DNA of 64,000 nucleotides from Dichetophora obliterata (taxonomy: Eukaryota; Arthropoda; Insecta; Diptera; Sciomyzidae), in the NCBI GenBank assembly GCA_963920525.1, contig OY986436.1, positions 25,881,318-25,945,317 of the forward strand, written 5' to 3'. A model generated the notes under the pieces. The model saw only the letters and a program-made list of their open reading frames with translations. It did not search any database and was not told where the DNA came from. Below are positions 46,240 to 57,914 of the stretch, piece after piece. How positions within the stretch are numbered: position 1 is the first letter of the stretch; every line of letters starts with the position of its first letter. Position numbers and translations under genes: made by a program.

Positions 46240-48641
46240 GTGAGTGTTTGCTGCATTTTTTTATGTTAAATTTGATATAATAAAATTCGTTTATGCTTTG
46301 GATTACAAACAACAAACCCATTTAGTGGCATTTTGTGTAAAATTTTCTGCGAACAACGAGTTTGTGTCTTTAATCATTTATTGGAATGTCTCAATATTTT
46401 TGCATTATTGATTATTCCGTATAAATATTTATGTTAACATTAAATACAACAACAAATGAGACTTACACCATGCTTATTTTTGTTTGCACTTTATGCTGGC
46501 TGGTGTTAAGCAATTGCGTTCGTTGCTTAAGTCTTTTGTTTTGCAAGCAACTGGAGCGCAATAAGGCGTTTTTTTATATTTGCTTTTTCATCACTTACTT
46601 TATTGCTTTTATAATTATAATGTAAAAGCTGTTAACTAGTTTTTAAATATTTATAATATTTCATATGAAAAACATAAAACAAATATATTTTCAACATACA
46701 AAATGAGGTAAAACAGCAAATCTTTTTGTGCAATGAGTTGAGAAAAGAAAACACAAATACTATGTTACGTAGATGTTTGTATTTTAGACACAGGATTAAC
46801 TGAAAATGTTTGAATAAATTTAAAAGCTTAATACTATGGTAAAACCATGGCAGTAATTTTTAATGCAATTATTTAAAATTGGACTTTTGTATATAAAAGA
46901 TAAGACAGTTGCACAAAATTGCCTATCATCAGAGACAAAGCTTGTTTTAAAGTGAGAGTTAAATAAAATTTTGATTACATAATATTCAAGTTTTCTCGCT
47001 CATATAATTAAATATCTTGTACTTTAGTGTTGGGCATTTTGTAAAAAGATATGTAAAGAGGAGAAATGTTTTTCAGTTAGAATTTTTTTCAAGATTTATA
47101 ATGCGTTTTTCTATACGATCATATATATAATATCACGCTATTTCAATTCAAATATGTGAACAAGGTATATAGTAGATTATAAAAGTGCAACGTATTGTGT
47201 ATCTGGAATGTGCTTAGGATTTAATAATTAACCCTTTACAGTGCAGGAAATTAATTTTCGCTGACCGATAGCCTTTGTTGCTCGTGCCGTACATATAAAG
47301 TAATATAATTATTAATAATTGCATTTCTAACAAATAAATAAATAAATAAAATAATTTTTTTCGGTTGCAATCATTCAGAATGCAGCAGAAAAAACTTGTT
47401 ATATTCCAATTTTATTCGAAAAAATAGGTATAGAATAAATTTTATGTAGAAGCTTTTAGCTAAAAAGTTTTTTTAATATAAAATTTTTTAAATAATTCAA
47501 TTTATTTGGATTCATATTGGTATTAATAATTTTTTTTAATCATAGAAACTCCTGACTATGGGCCTAATTTATATTATCAAAATATAAGTTTTTGAAACTG
47601 ATTTAATTTTGGTATTTCCACAACGTCAACGAACTTAAATTAAATGGTAAATTGAAAGACCATTTTTCATTTCGTGACTGTTATGCAAAAAAATCTTTAT
47701 TTCATGTAATTATACCATGAAGTTAATATCTTAAATAATGCATGGATTTGTATGGTTAATAAAGAGCTGCCATAAATGCTCAAAACCAGGACACCAAAAA
47801 AGAACCTCCATAAAAAAAACACAAATATAATATTTTGGGTATTCACAATGTGTTTTTTTTGCCCTTGTATTGTGTATTTTTGATACATTAGTTTGATATT
47901 TGAGTAAATTTTTTTAAATTACATAAACAAAATGCGCTGTGTGAAAATACAACCCTGAAGCAAAAGTACAACGACAAAATCCTGATTTATTCTTTGTATA
48001 TTTCGTTGTGTATTTAATCAGTTGTGATCGAAAAAGCATTTCTACTCAACATAGAGGAAGCTACCGGATGCGCTGTGAGTTTTATAATCAAAAATAATAA
48101 AATTTAGTGTTTCGTTTAAATATTTTTAATAATTTCAATTTATATTTCCAAACAAAAGTACGTGCAAAAATCAGCTAATTTAAAAATAGACTTTATTGAA
48201 AATTTGTTCACAACAAGTTGTAAATATTGTAAATTTTGTAAAAATTTATTACAAAAACACCACAACGTGAATACCAGCAATGTATTTTCTTAAAAAAACT
48301 TATTGTTATAGGAAGTTATAAAGCATACAGAAATCATGTATTATGCTTAATTATGTATTATGTTTAATAAAAAATAAACTTAAATTATGTATAGAAAATA
48401 GCAACTTTAATCGATATCTCCAATACAAAAAATATCTTTAAAAAATAGTAATATTTAATATATGTTTTAATAAAAGGAAGTTAAAGTTTTAAATTTTATT
48501 TTAAAAACATTACATTTTACTCACGTCTTATTCTACATTTATATTCTATACGCCATAGTGCTGAATGTAGCCGTGAATGTAAAAATTTTTAAAAATTCCT
48601 TCATTTTTCTAACATTTGCAATTCAAGTATGATTTAAACTA
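46240..48641. other. intron 1 of takeout-like gene 3 (left part)
   Basis: AT-rich. Contains motif copy 5 (46522-46541) and an (AATA)n run near 47335-47355. No coding sequence that I can support. Confidence 0.45.
46522..46541 (+). repeat. 20-nt cluster motif, copy 5
   Basis: Exact GTTGCTTAAGTCTTTTGTTT, about 280 bp downstream of the exon 1 donor of takeout-like gene 3. Confidence 0.8.
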
Positions 48642-49927
48642 TTGGGGGTTGGAATTAATTTTAAAGGTTTTTTTCGGTTTTTGAGCATTTATTTAGAAAC
48701 AACGGTACAATGTATATTATTCAAAGTATTGTCCATCGTTAGCTACAACATTTTCTCATCTTTCTGGCAGCATATGGATTCCGCGCCGGAAGAACGATTC
48801 GTCTTTTGAGGCAATCCACGAATCGACCCATTTTTTGGTATCCTCGTAAGAAGTGAAGCGCTGCTCAGCCAAGCCATGCGTCATCGATCTGAATAGGTGG
48901 TAGTCGGAAGGGGCTATGTCTGGGCTATAAGGCGGGTGGGGTAGCACATCCCAATTCAGCGCCTCCAACGTTTCCTTGACGGTTCTTGCAACATGTGGCC
49001 GTGCGTTGTCATGTTGAAAAACCACTTTGTCGTGTCTTTTGGCATATTCCGGCCGTTTAACCTTTAATGCTCGGCTCAATTGCATCAATTGTTGTTGGTA
49101 GCATTCCCCAGTAATGGTTTCGTTAGGTTTTAGCAGCTCATAGTACACGACACCCTTCTGATCCCACCAAATACACAGCATAAGCTTGGCGCCATGAATA
49201 TTCGGCTTGGCCCTCGATGTTGATGCATGGCCGGGTGGTCCCCACGATTTTTTTCGCTTAGGATTATCGTAATGGATCCACTTTTCATCGCCAGTGACAA
49301 TACGATGCAAAAAACTCTTCCTTTTATGCCGTTGAAGCAGTTGTTCGCACATGCAAAATCGCCGTTCAACGTCTCTCGGCTTCAACTGGTACGGCACCCA
49401 ATTTCCTTGCTTTTGAATCATTCCCATGGCCTTCAAGCGTTTGCCGACCGTTGATAAGTCGACTTCCAATAATTCTGACAATTCTTGAAGGGTTTGACAT
49501 GGGTCTTCATCGAGCAAAGCCTCCAATTCCTCATCTTCAAACTTTTTCGGCTGGCCCGGACGCTCTTTGTCTTCCGTATCAAAATCACCACTTTTAAACC
49601 GACGGAACCAGTACTCACAAGTAGAAATCGATGGAGCATAGTCCCCGTAAGCCTCAGTAAGCGTGCGTTGTGCTTCAACCGCTTTTTTCTTCAAATGGAA
49701 GCACAAAAGTAAACCTTCCCGCAAATTGCGTTTTGTTGGAACAAAAGTCGACATGTTCACAGAGAAAAAAATATATGTTGTTTACACTTCAGTGGAATGA
49801 CACATACTAAAAAATGAAGCTTAGACAATGTGCTTTGAAATGAATATAGTCACAGGTGTGCCCGATGCGATCTATTGATAGTTACGCCATCTCTTAGAAA
49901 ACCTTTAAAACTAATTCCAACCCCCAA
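48642..49927 (-). mobile_element. complete 1286-bp mariner element
   Basis: TTGGGGGTTGGAATTAATTT at 48642 is mirrored by CCAACCCCCAA ending at 49927, with TA on both sides (48640-48641 and 49928-49929). One long transposase frame fills the minus strand. A related uninterrupted sequence (GATTTAAACTATCAAACA) at 50484-50501 shows what the target looked like. Confidence 0.93.
48717..49760 (-). pseudogene. mariner DD34D transposase with one premature stop
   Basis: Open from ATG 49760 for 334 codons, then TGA at 48756-48758 where LPERWEN-type proteins have TGG, then 12 more codons to TAA at 48717. Two HTH units lie in the first 115 residues (SISTCEYWFRRFKSGDFD and LSTVGKRLKAMG). The clamp WVPYQL is present. 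Catalytic motifs are VTGDEKWIHY, FQHDNARPH and HPPYSPDIAPSDYHLF, with 34 residues between the last two D. Length is standard. The only visible lesion removes the last 13 residues, so the insertion is young. The truncated protein could retain partial function, which I cannot judge. Confidence 0.92.
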
Positions 49928-49929
49928 TA

Positions 49930-50560
49930 TCAAACATTTAGAATTTGTATTTTATTCATATAAAATCAACATAAAAAAAGAACAAGGTCATTTAGAAAAA
50001 ACTTTAATCAAATGGTAGAGCACGACCAAACAGAAATAAGCTTAAAATATATCAGCAAAAATCTAAAAACAACTTCAGTAACCATGCTTTGTTAGTAAAG
50101 ACTTCCAGCAGACTGTTGGACTCCATAATAATAACATAAGCATAAAGACTAAAGTAAAGCAAAAATACAACAACAAATGTGAGCTTTTGAAATGGGAGAA
50201 AAACTGAGAAATTGACACTTCAAATCTCATAGCCTATGTGGTGCAGTGCGCTAATGCGCGCTTGCACGGGTATCACAAAGATTTCTCATGAAGCCTTAAG
50301 CATGGCCGAAAATGCAATAAAATCAGCTAGTGATTTTTTTCTTTTCATATTGAAAAAATTTGTTGTTGTTGTTGTTGTTGTTTCTTTGGAAAGATTCGTT
50401 AGAACAATTAATTGTTCTAACTTTGACCGTAAGCTTAATAAACGATTTTAAACCATCAAACAATTTTTATTTAAAATCAAGTCTGATTTAAACTATCAAA
50501 CAATTAGAATTTGTATTTAAATCATATAAAATCAACATAATTTGTGGATATTATTATATA
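49930..50560. repeat. diverged direct repeats around the mariner target
   Basis: TTAGAATTTGTATTT-ATCATATAAAATCAACATAA occurs at about 49938-49974 and 50503-50545. GATTTAAACTA precedes the junction at both sites (48631 and 50484). A (GTT)n tract is at 50360-50380. No gene. Confidence 0.65.
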
Positions 50561-50564
50561 GTAA

Positions 50565-50750
50565 AAGGGGAAATTAGCTTCCACGCATAAACAAATTTGC
50601 ACTGAAATTTGAAGTTTCCTCGAATTTTATCTCTAAAGCCAATTGAGAGCAAGCTCGACAATTTTTTTCAGCTTAGAAGACTCAAATACATTCGATACAA
50701 ATAAGATAAAAACAAAACTTCGGGTCCGGGCCCTAATGTAAAATTATAAC
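50565..50750. repeat. single arm of the 19240-20290 repeat family
   Basis: GGGAAATTAGCTTC, ATTTGCACTGA, CGAATTTTATCTC, ACTCAAATACATT and CCCTAATGTAAAATTAT follow in the same order as in the right arm near 19704-20270. Diverged, non-coding. Confidence 0.6.
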
Positions 50751-52880
50751 AAATTTTTTGTTGTTATAATAACTTTATTAAGATGAATCGAGTATACTTA
50801 ACTTTTATGTCCAGTACCATTAAGATTTAAAGCTTCTTCTTTCTTGCTTACAGAGATACAAACTTTTCGATAACTTCATCGAAATCAATGTTCTTCTCTT
50901 AAATCAATTAACATCTTCGGCTTCAAAAGAAAACATTGAGAGGTATGTAAGTCTTGACTGCCACATTTTAGACTGTCAGAGCTGGGATGTAACCAATTAC
51001 TTTCGTAATTGATTACAAAAATTTTAAATTAAAATTCTTTAAAATAACTGATTGGCATCACTTTGACTGTAGTCTTGTAAAATTGCGGATTCAATTTTAT
51101 GTTTTGTTGAATTTTTTGTAAAAATATTGGCTTGTAAAAATTAAGTATCAGATATTAAGGGTTGGAAAAAAATCCTTTCAATCTGTATCAAAAAATTTAA
51201 AATTTTTGCAATCGAGTTAAAGAGAATACTGTGTTTTACCATTTTTTCGAAAAAGTCCCAAAAATAACTCCCAAGATGTATGGAAATATCATGTGCTTAT
51301 GGCGGATTCAGTGACCACCTTCAGCAATTTTTGCAAGTTTTTATATGAACTTTTGCGCCTTTTCTCTCTCCACACCCAATGAGAGAGAGTAACTAAAACT
51401 TGCTGCACGCTTCTTGACTTTAATTTATATATAATATAATTTTATTTTTTATTTTATTCAGAAAACTTGCTGAAGGTTATTAGCGAATCTCGCCTTAGAG
51501 ACTTATTTTATTACTCAATCTTTTTGGGAGTTAGTTAATTTGGGATTTATTTCAGTATTTTCATGGTAAAATTATTTATCAGGTAGCCTTGACAACTATC
51601 TATTTTCTCACGAGCTGCGTTCAACGAACGTCAAACAAAATAAAACAGAAAACGAGCTTTCAATAAATTTTTTTTTTAAAAAAAACGAACATGAAATTTA
51701 TTTATTTATTTTCTTTGTGTGACACAAAATATTTTTGAAATCTCCATTTAGCATCAGCTGCCATAGCACGCTCTCGTTTTGATTTTCTTTTGTTTGACAT
51801 ACGATGACCGCATCAAAAATTGTCGCTACTACTTTGTAATAATTATACTAAGAATATTTTATTTTGTAAAATTAAAAGAATTAACCCTTTTAATAAATCG
51901 CTCGAGTTTTCAAAAAAAAAAAATCATTTCCCTTCTGTGAAATGATTTCGTAAATTCTTTCATAATGAAATATCTACCAAACACTAATAGTTACTCAGCA
52001 GCGGATTTGCCAGTGGCTACCATAGAACTAATACAGAATAAATTACCAGGTAAGGATTACTTTTTGAAAAAAGTAATGCGTCTGCATATAGCAGAAGTAA
52101 TTAACTCATACCTCATTACCTGTAATGAAGCATACAAGGAAAAGTAATGCAGTGATTTTTATAACTTAATACAAGTAGTATGTTACTCCATAACTTCTAG
52201 GTAATGCTGAAGGGAGGTGATAACTTACCTCCTATCTCATTCAATGTTAAATGTAAGGCCTTTTATGCATAGTAAGGTAATATAGTCGGAAGTAGTGGTC
52301 ATTACAAGGTAATTGATGCTTCATATATTCAGAATATATTCCATCCGCTACTGGGTATTTCATTTTCTCTTTTAAGACTTATTTAATTTTGTTTGGAATT
52401 TATACCATTGGGAGCTATTTCATAGCGCCTTTCGTTACAGCCAACATATTTTGGGAATCGTTATAAAATAGACAAGGTTCAGTTTTAGAGTGGTACAAAC
52501 GTCATTTTTTTTTTAAGACACCTTAATGTATAGGTACGTATTGTTCGTAATCATACATAGTACACGGTATAATCATACATAGTATTTAGAAAAAAATAAT
52601 AATTTATTTTGCTTATATTGGTGTTAGAATTGGAGGGGTTTTTTACGGGATTTCGGAACCTTTTGAAAGGAATAAAGAGAGCCAAAAAGGAATTTTTACA
52701 CAAGCATTCGGGATTTTTAGCAAAATTAAAATCTCATCACTGGATCCACCCTCAACAAAGGAGAGTGGCTGATTGCTATCCGAGAGAGTGGTATTTCGTG
52801 CAAACAATCAAGCTAATAGGTTCGCTTTAACAGTCGAGTCTGTGAATATTTGTCCATCTTATAATAGAGTTGGAACCGAT
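50751..52880. other. spacer with weak repeats, no gene seen
   Basis: 52000-52350 contains several GTAATGA / TCATTAC words and roughly inverted ends (CAGCAGCGGA near 51999, TCCGCTACTG near 52338), possibly an old MITE. Open frames of 60-73 codons at 51965 and 52609 lack recognisable motifs. Confidence 0.4.
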
Positions 52881-52889
52881 GACGATGTC

Positions 52890-53268
52890 TGATTCTTCAA
52901 TATTTTAAAAAAATGACCAAAAATGTTTGCTCATTTGCCCCTTTGGGGCAGAGAAGAACCTGTTCTCTAATGCGAGCTTCGTGCAGAAACTTTTGGCGTT
53001 TTCGAACTGCATTAGAACGATTCCTTGCCTTGATGCGAATTCTTTTAGTACCAGTATTCTTGTTAGATCGCCAATTCTGAAAGGCTTTCTCTTTGGACCT
53101 GACTGCAATCCTGCAAGTCGCATTAAACCATGAGTGATTTTTTGGTTTAAGGCTTCTTATCTTATTGGAAATGAAAGACTGCATACCAAATAAAATTATA
53201 TCTTGTATCAACATTAAATTATGTACTTACAGTAACTGTATAACAGTAAATGCTAATAATTGATTGAA

Positions 53269-53303
<35 letters not shown>

Positions 53304-53735
53304 ATATAATATTCACATTTTTATCAGCGAAGCATAATTTCCAATTGAAGCTGCGTTAAAAATTGTATATCACAGTCCAATTTGCCCTTCCATAAAACCA
53401 TGCAGTCCCCTTCTGGGCTTTAGGTGTAGAGATGCAGGGGTTAGAATATTGAAAAACAGAGCGGAGTTGGAACAATTGTCCGCGTTACCAAGAGGAGCGT
53501 TGACTCACATCATGTTTTTCATGATGAGAAGTCAGAAAAAGGTCAAGGATACTATGGTTTTGCATGCAATTTTGAGGGAAAAAATGGGTTCCTTTATTAG
53601 TTGAATTAATTGGTTCAATTAAGCAAATAGCTCAACGTATTGCTCAGCAGATGTCTATGGGCCCGAGTGACGTAACCAAGATGGGTTGTGGACATTGAAA
53701 TGTGGGCCTGCTACAACGATTTCACTGTCAGAAAA
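52890..53735 (-). mobile_element. LINE 4 fragment: endonuclease and linker, minus strand
   Basis: The minus strand from about 53735 reads VVAGPHFNVHNPSWLRHSG and ELFA-LNQLIQLIKEPIFSL, an AP-endonuclease core with several stops. After a break that includes an (AATA)n run, 53214-52897 reads LKPKNHSWFNATCRIAVRSK, then KAFQNWRSN and RIREQVLLCPKG, the linker before the RT. I/R1/LOA-like in flavour. Heavily decayed. Confidence 0.65.
53262..53306. repeat. (AATA)n microsatellite
   Basis: About ten AATA units. May be the tail of a non-LTR element or simple slippage. Confidence 0.9.
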
Positions 53736-53754
53736 CAACCCCAAATCGAATCAA

Positions 53755-53756
<2 letters not shown>

Positions 53757-53816
<60 letters not shown>
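53757..53816. repeat. (AG)n microsatellite
   Basis: Nearly uninterrupted AG repeat of about 30 units, one TAG interruption. A potential GAGA-factor-type tract, though nothing nearby suggests a promoter. Confidence 0.9.
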
Positions 53817-53818
<2 letters not shown>

Positions 53819-54277
53819 CAGTTTACTAAAAGTGCGCTCCTTCCACAGATTCGGACTTCTTTAAGTAAAACAAAATTGTAGCAAGTTCGAGCGGAGCCTT
53901 AACATAACCAACATTGAGCTACACTCTGAATCAGTCACGTTCAGGGCGATGCCCCTATACAAAGAAAACAATGGCAGTAAGCGATACACAGGTAAATAAA
54001 AATCCATCTCCGGATCTGCATCCTCGGCTACCTGGGTTTTGCCTAGTGCCATTATTTGTGGCCTATAAAGAGTACAATGTACATATACTGAAAAAAAATC
54101 TTAACAACAAATCAATCTAAGAACAAAATTTTAGCCAAATCAGAGATAGTCAGTGCAACTGATAATGCACTTCAATATGAAATGGGCGATATCTTTACTT
54201 TTATTGTTTTGAGAAAAGTAAATATATTTGAGCGAGCGACTCAGCTCAATTGCATCTTCAACACACCAATTTGAAGA
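53817..54277. other. spacer, no gene seen
   Basis: Two short open frames on opposite strands (53861-54052 and 53914-54120) overlap each other and lack motifs. I do not call either. Confidence 0.4.
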
Positions 54278-54514
54278 CATGAGTGGATGAAGGTGATATT
54301 TCCCAAAATTTTAATTTCGAGAAAATTGAGTCCAAAGTTTCACATTTGTACTGAAATCTATACTTAATCAAACTTTGTGAAGAAGTTTTTTTTTAAATAG
54401 CCACATACATGGTCATTTTAAGGTTTAAAATCGTTTATATGTTTGTTATATCTTCATCCATGCATAAAAAAGCGAAAATCTGAAAATGCGATATATCACC
54501 TTCATCCACTCATG
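54278..54514. repeat. 237-bp inverted-repeat element
   Basis: A perfect 22-bp arm (CATGAGTGGATGAAGGTGAT plus AT) at 54278-54299 is mirrored at 54493-54514. No coding sequence. TSD not obvious. Confidence 0.7.
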
Positions 54515-54604
54515 AATTCTTTTATGTGACCAGCTTACGCGTTTGCTAAGCAACTGCTATACCTAGCTTGTAGATATCTTTACGTAGCGTTTTTCGAAAA
54601 CTTA

Positions 54605-54827
54605 TGCTTGGTTTTCACTATGTCATTTTTATGACGACACAAAAGTTTGTCATCTGAAATATCACCTCAATTAAACTCTAGAACATTTTCTGCGTAGCTG
54701 CATTTAATAATTTAATCGTTTTTAATTTTCCAAGATGGCCAAAGTTAGAAATAATGTCAACATGTTGTTATTTTCAATTTGATTGACAAAAACTGACCAC
54801 TGAAAATGGCATAGTGAAAACCAAGCA
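54605..54827. mobile_element. MITE with TGCTTGGTTTTCACTATG ends, TTA duplication
   Basis: An 18-bp perfect terminal repeat, then YCATTTT on both sides, flanked by TTA (54602-54604 and 54828-54830). A 3-bp TTA duplication points to PIF/Harbinger mobilisation. 223 bp. Confidence 0.8.
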
Positions 54828-54830
54828 TTA

Positions 54831-56691
54831 GTTAGATTTTAGTTGTCAAGATCAGAAAAAAAAGATAGCAAATATTCCATTCAAATTGTCCCAATTTTGA
54901 TTTTAACAATACAATAAATTTCAATGCAAACAAAAATCAAAAAATTAAATACATTTTAAAAAAACAGGAAAATTAAAAATATTGAAGCAATTTTTGTGTG
55001 TGTGATCCTTTAAAAAAATATTTACAGCTATAGTTACAAAAAAAAAAAAAGTAATTTAATATGATGTTCAAAATTTGATGGAAGCAGGCAACAACAACTA
55101 CATCATAGTGTTAATAATGCCAATCACTCAGCAGACTATTCTTCAGAGGTTGTTGTTTTTGTTGCCTTCTTCAAAAGTTACTTGATCTGAAGCTCATAAT
55201 TAAAATCACGTAAAATCAAACATCACAATTAATTACAAAAATAAAGGAAAAGGTAACTATAATTTTTTTCCCCTCATAGCTTAACTGTATAACTCACGTT
55301 TGCTTACGTGAAAACCTTCAAAGACAGATATCAAGCCATGTTGCAAGCCAAACTTTAAAGTAAAGTTCATTGACGCAATTAAATTCTCAAGGAAAAACCT
55401 ACTAAAACGTTGACCAAACCTTGCGCAAATAAAAAATATCCAAAAGTTCAACAGAAATTAAAAACTTCAAATAATGCCTCATTTAACAGTTGCTTAATTG
55501 TTTGTGTCAAGCTAAAATAAAAGAAGGCGTTTCCAAAAAAAAAAAAATGAAAAAACAAATTGCAACTAGCGCCAATTTTATTTTGTTTTTATGACAACAA
55601 GAACTTTGACAAAGAAAACATTTGCAATTATTATTTTTGTAAAGTATTATGCAAGTAAGTCATAAAGTATTTGCTAAATATTGCAAACTGATGGCCGTAG
55701 AAGTTTGCTTAACATTGTTTTTTAAAAAAATGAGCCGGTAAATGAAAAAATATTATAATTCTGCTCAAGCAACAATGTGTGCTTTTGTAACTTTAGCTTA
55801 AGAAGCTTACAGCCATTTGCCAAAAAAATAAAAAAAAACAAAACAAAACCTAGCAAACCATAAACAACTTAATCGTGCAGTTCGTTGTCTAAGTCTTTCG
55901 TTTTATTTGCTACGCTGTTTTTTTTTCACTAAACTGTGCAAACTCATATCAACAGCTTGAGCAATTTTATGCCACTTCTGACACTTGTAAATCTAATTTG
56001 CCAACTTTGGTTTTATTGCTTATGCGTAGTTTTTTAATATTTTTATTTACTGCCATTTATTTTTGAACTTGACACAATTTGTGGGCAGTTCAAAGAGCTT
56101 TTAGTCCCAATATTTCTCAATTGCCTTTGGTTTTTACCTGACGCCAATTGACTTAACTGATCTGTAAGTGCATTGTTGTATTTTTTGTTATGGTTTCCTT
56201 ACAATTTGTATGTCGTATTGCATAATTGTTTGTTTTGTGCAATAAATTGTCGTGACCATTTGATAGTATAAAGTTTGGGTTCAATGTTAGCACCTTTGTA
56301 TATTTTAGAAACATTAACTTACATTAGTTTTATATTTATTACAAACAGTATTAAAGTTATGTAAGTAATAAAAAATATTACAAGCGGTATTAAAGTTAGG
56401 TAAGTAATAAAAAAATAACGTTTTAATTCTTAAAGTAAGCTTACAAAATTTACTTAAACCGGTGTTCTTGAACACTTTTTTAAAAGCAATGGCAAAACCA
56501 AAATTACAAATGTTTTGGCAAAAGATTTTTATTGAAATTTGATTAAGTCCATTTCTAATAAACATTCAGAGTTACTCGATATGTAATAGAGCCCTGCATG
56601 AGTATGTTTTTGCCTACTCAAATACAATCGTTTGCTGTCGGATAAAAAGCTTGCTCTCACCTTTTCTCCAAAGCTATCGTATGTAAACATA
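54831..56691. other. AT-rich intronic spacer of takeout-like gene 3 (presumed)
   Basis: Contains motif copy 6 and a two-copy tandem of about 41 bp at 56339-56412 (GTATTAAAGTTA-GTAAGTAATAAAAAA). No gene seen. Confidence 0.4.
55884..55903 (+). repeat. 20-nt cluster motif, copy 6 (diverged)
   Basis: GTTGTCTAAGTCTTTCGTTT, three mismatches to the consensus, but with the same upstream TTC and downstream TATTTGC context as other copies. Confidence 0.6.
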
Positions 56692-56699
56692 CTCTCATT

Positions 56700-56877
56700 C
56701 AAGGCTCATTTATAAGGTTGTGGCACTTGAGAGCGAGCTCGGTCGAACTGTCAGAATAGATGAAAAGAAATCAAGAAAATGAATGCAAAGAACAAAGAAA
56801 ATCACAGTGACAGTTCGAACAAAGGCGGAAAAAGAGTGCAATTCTCTCAAGTGCCACAACCTTATAAATGAGCCTTG
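56700..56877. mobile_element. 178-bp hAT-type MITE with perfect 34-bp ends and 8-bp TSD
   Basis: The 34-bp perfect terminal repeat starts CAAGGCTCATTTATAAGGTT. CTCTCATT is duplicated at 56692-56699 and 56878-56885. Perfect ends and TSD suggest a recent insertion. Confidence 0.9.
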
Positions 56878-57094
56878 CTCTCATTCTATTTTATGCGAAA
56901 GTAGGAAACAACGAGAGTAAGAATACACTGTTGAACTTATAACAGCAAGACCAGCTTCTTGCAATAGAAAGTAACGCAATTACTGAATGAAGGAGTAAAC
57001 ACGGAAGTTAACACTCCTATAAGATATGAAATTTTTATCAAAGATAGTAATGAAAAATATGTACATTTTTTCTGGATGTTGTTTTTTGTTATGT

Positions 57095-57341
57095 CTGTGG
57101 CCACAAGGAATAACGACTACACTAAAAGTATCGTAAAAACGATATTTTAATTGCACGAACTACGACCCATTTTTTTTAAATATATGAACCTTTACAAACA
57201 AAATATGTGCAGACATACATGATGATCAATTCTGGGCAAAAAATGGATATCTGCATACATCAAAAAAATTGGCAATTAAGTAAAGTCCATATCGCTTTTT
57301 TACGATATTTTGAGTTTAGTCATTATTCCTTGTGACCACAG
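57095..57341. mobile_element. MITE with CTGTGGYCACAAGGAATAA ends
   Basis: Inverted arms of about 55 bp: CTGTGG-CACAAGGAATAA-GACTA and ATATCGTAAAAA-CGATAT on both sides. No clear TSD, no coding sequence. Confidence 0.75.
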
Positions 57342-57914
57342 ATTTGTTTATGGCATTTAAAAAACTAATATTTCACAAGAAAATGAAAAGATTGTGAACA
57401 TGAATCCCCCTATTTTTACTGCGTCTGACTCTCTCGCGTTTAACGCCCCAGTGACAAATGGACACATGACGCAATCAATTATTTCTTATATACAATGTTG
57501 TGCGGGGCCTCCGAAATCTGTTTACAATTCTCAATTACATTTGTTCGGACATGGCCGCTAAAGCACTGATTGCATCTACCTTACACAGTAAGTGACGATG
57601 GGAGTAGGTAAGCACAAGGTAGGAGAGAACAGAAAAAGACGCACAAAACTGGAGAGAGCACAAATAAATTGAACAAAAATACTCTCTACGCCAAAAACAC
57701 AACGAAAACAAAGAACACACTGAAACGACAAAAAGCAAATGACGCCACAAGTCATCTTCACAATTTTTACAATTTAATGAACGAATTTATTGCCTTATAT
57801 TGATAAGTTCAGAATAAATAGTTAATAACACTTAGTTATTTTATACATAAAACTTTGCTCTGGCTTAAACATAAAGATTACCAATTTTCACAAACACACT
57901 TCACTGCAAAACTT
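57342..57914. other. spacer, no gene seen
   Basis: Minus-strand open frames at 57535-57761 overlap in two phases and have no motif. Not called. Confidence 0.4.

Noticed and set aside
49130..49712. Open frames on both strands within the mariner
   Set aside because: Shadows of the 48717-49760 transposase in other phases.
50230..50451. tRNA-like GTGGTGCAGTGCGCTAATGC stretch and a 71-codon open frame
   Set aside because: No box B at the right distance, and the open frame is dominated by a (GTT)n tract.
57535..57761. Two cysteine-rich open frames on the minus strand
   Set aside because: They overlap in different phases, lack a recognisable domain and sit among MITEs.
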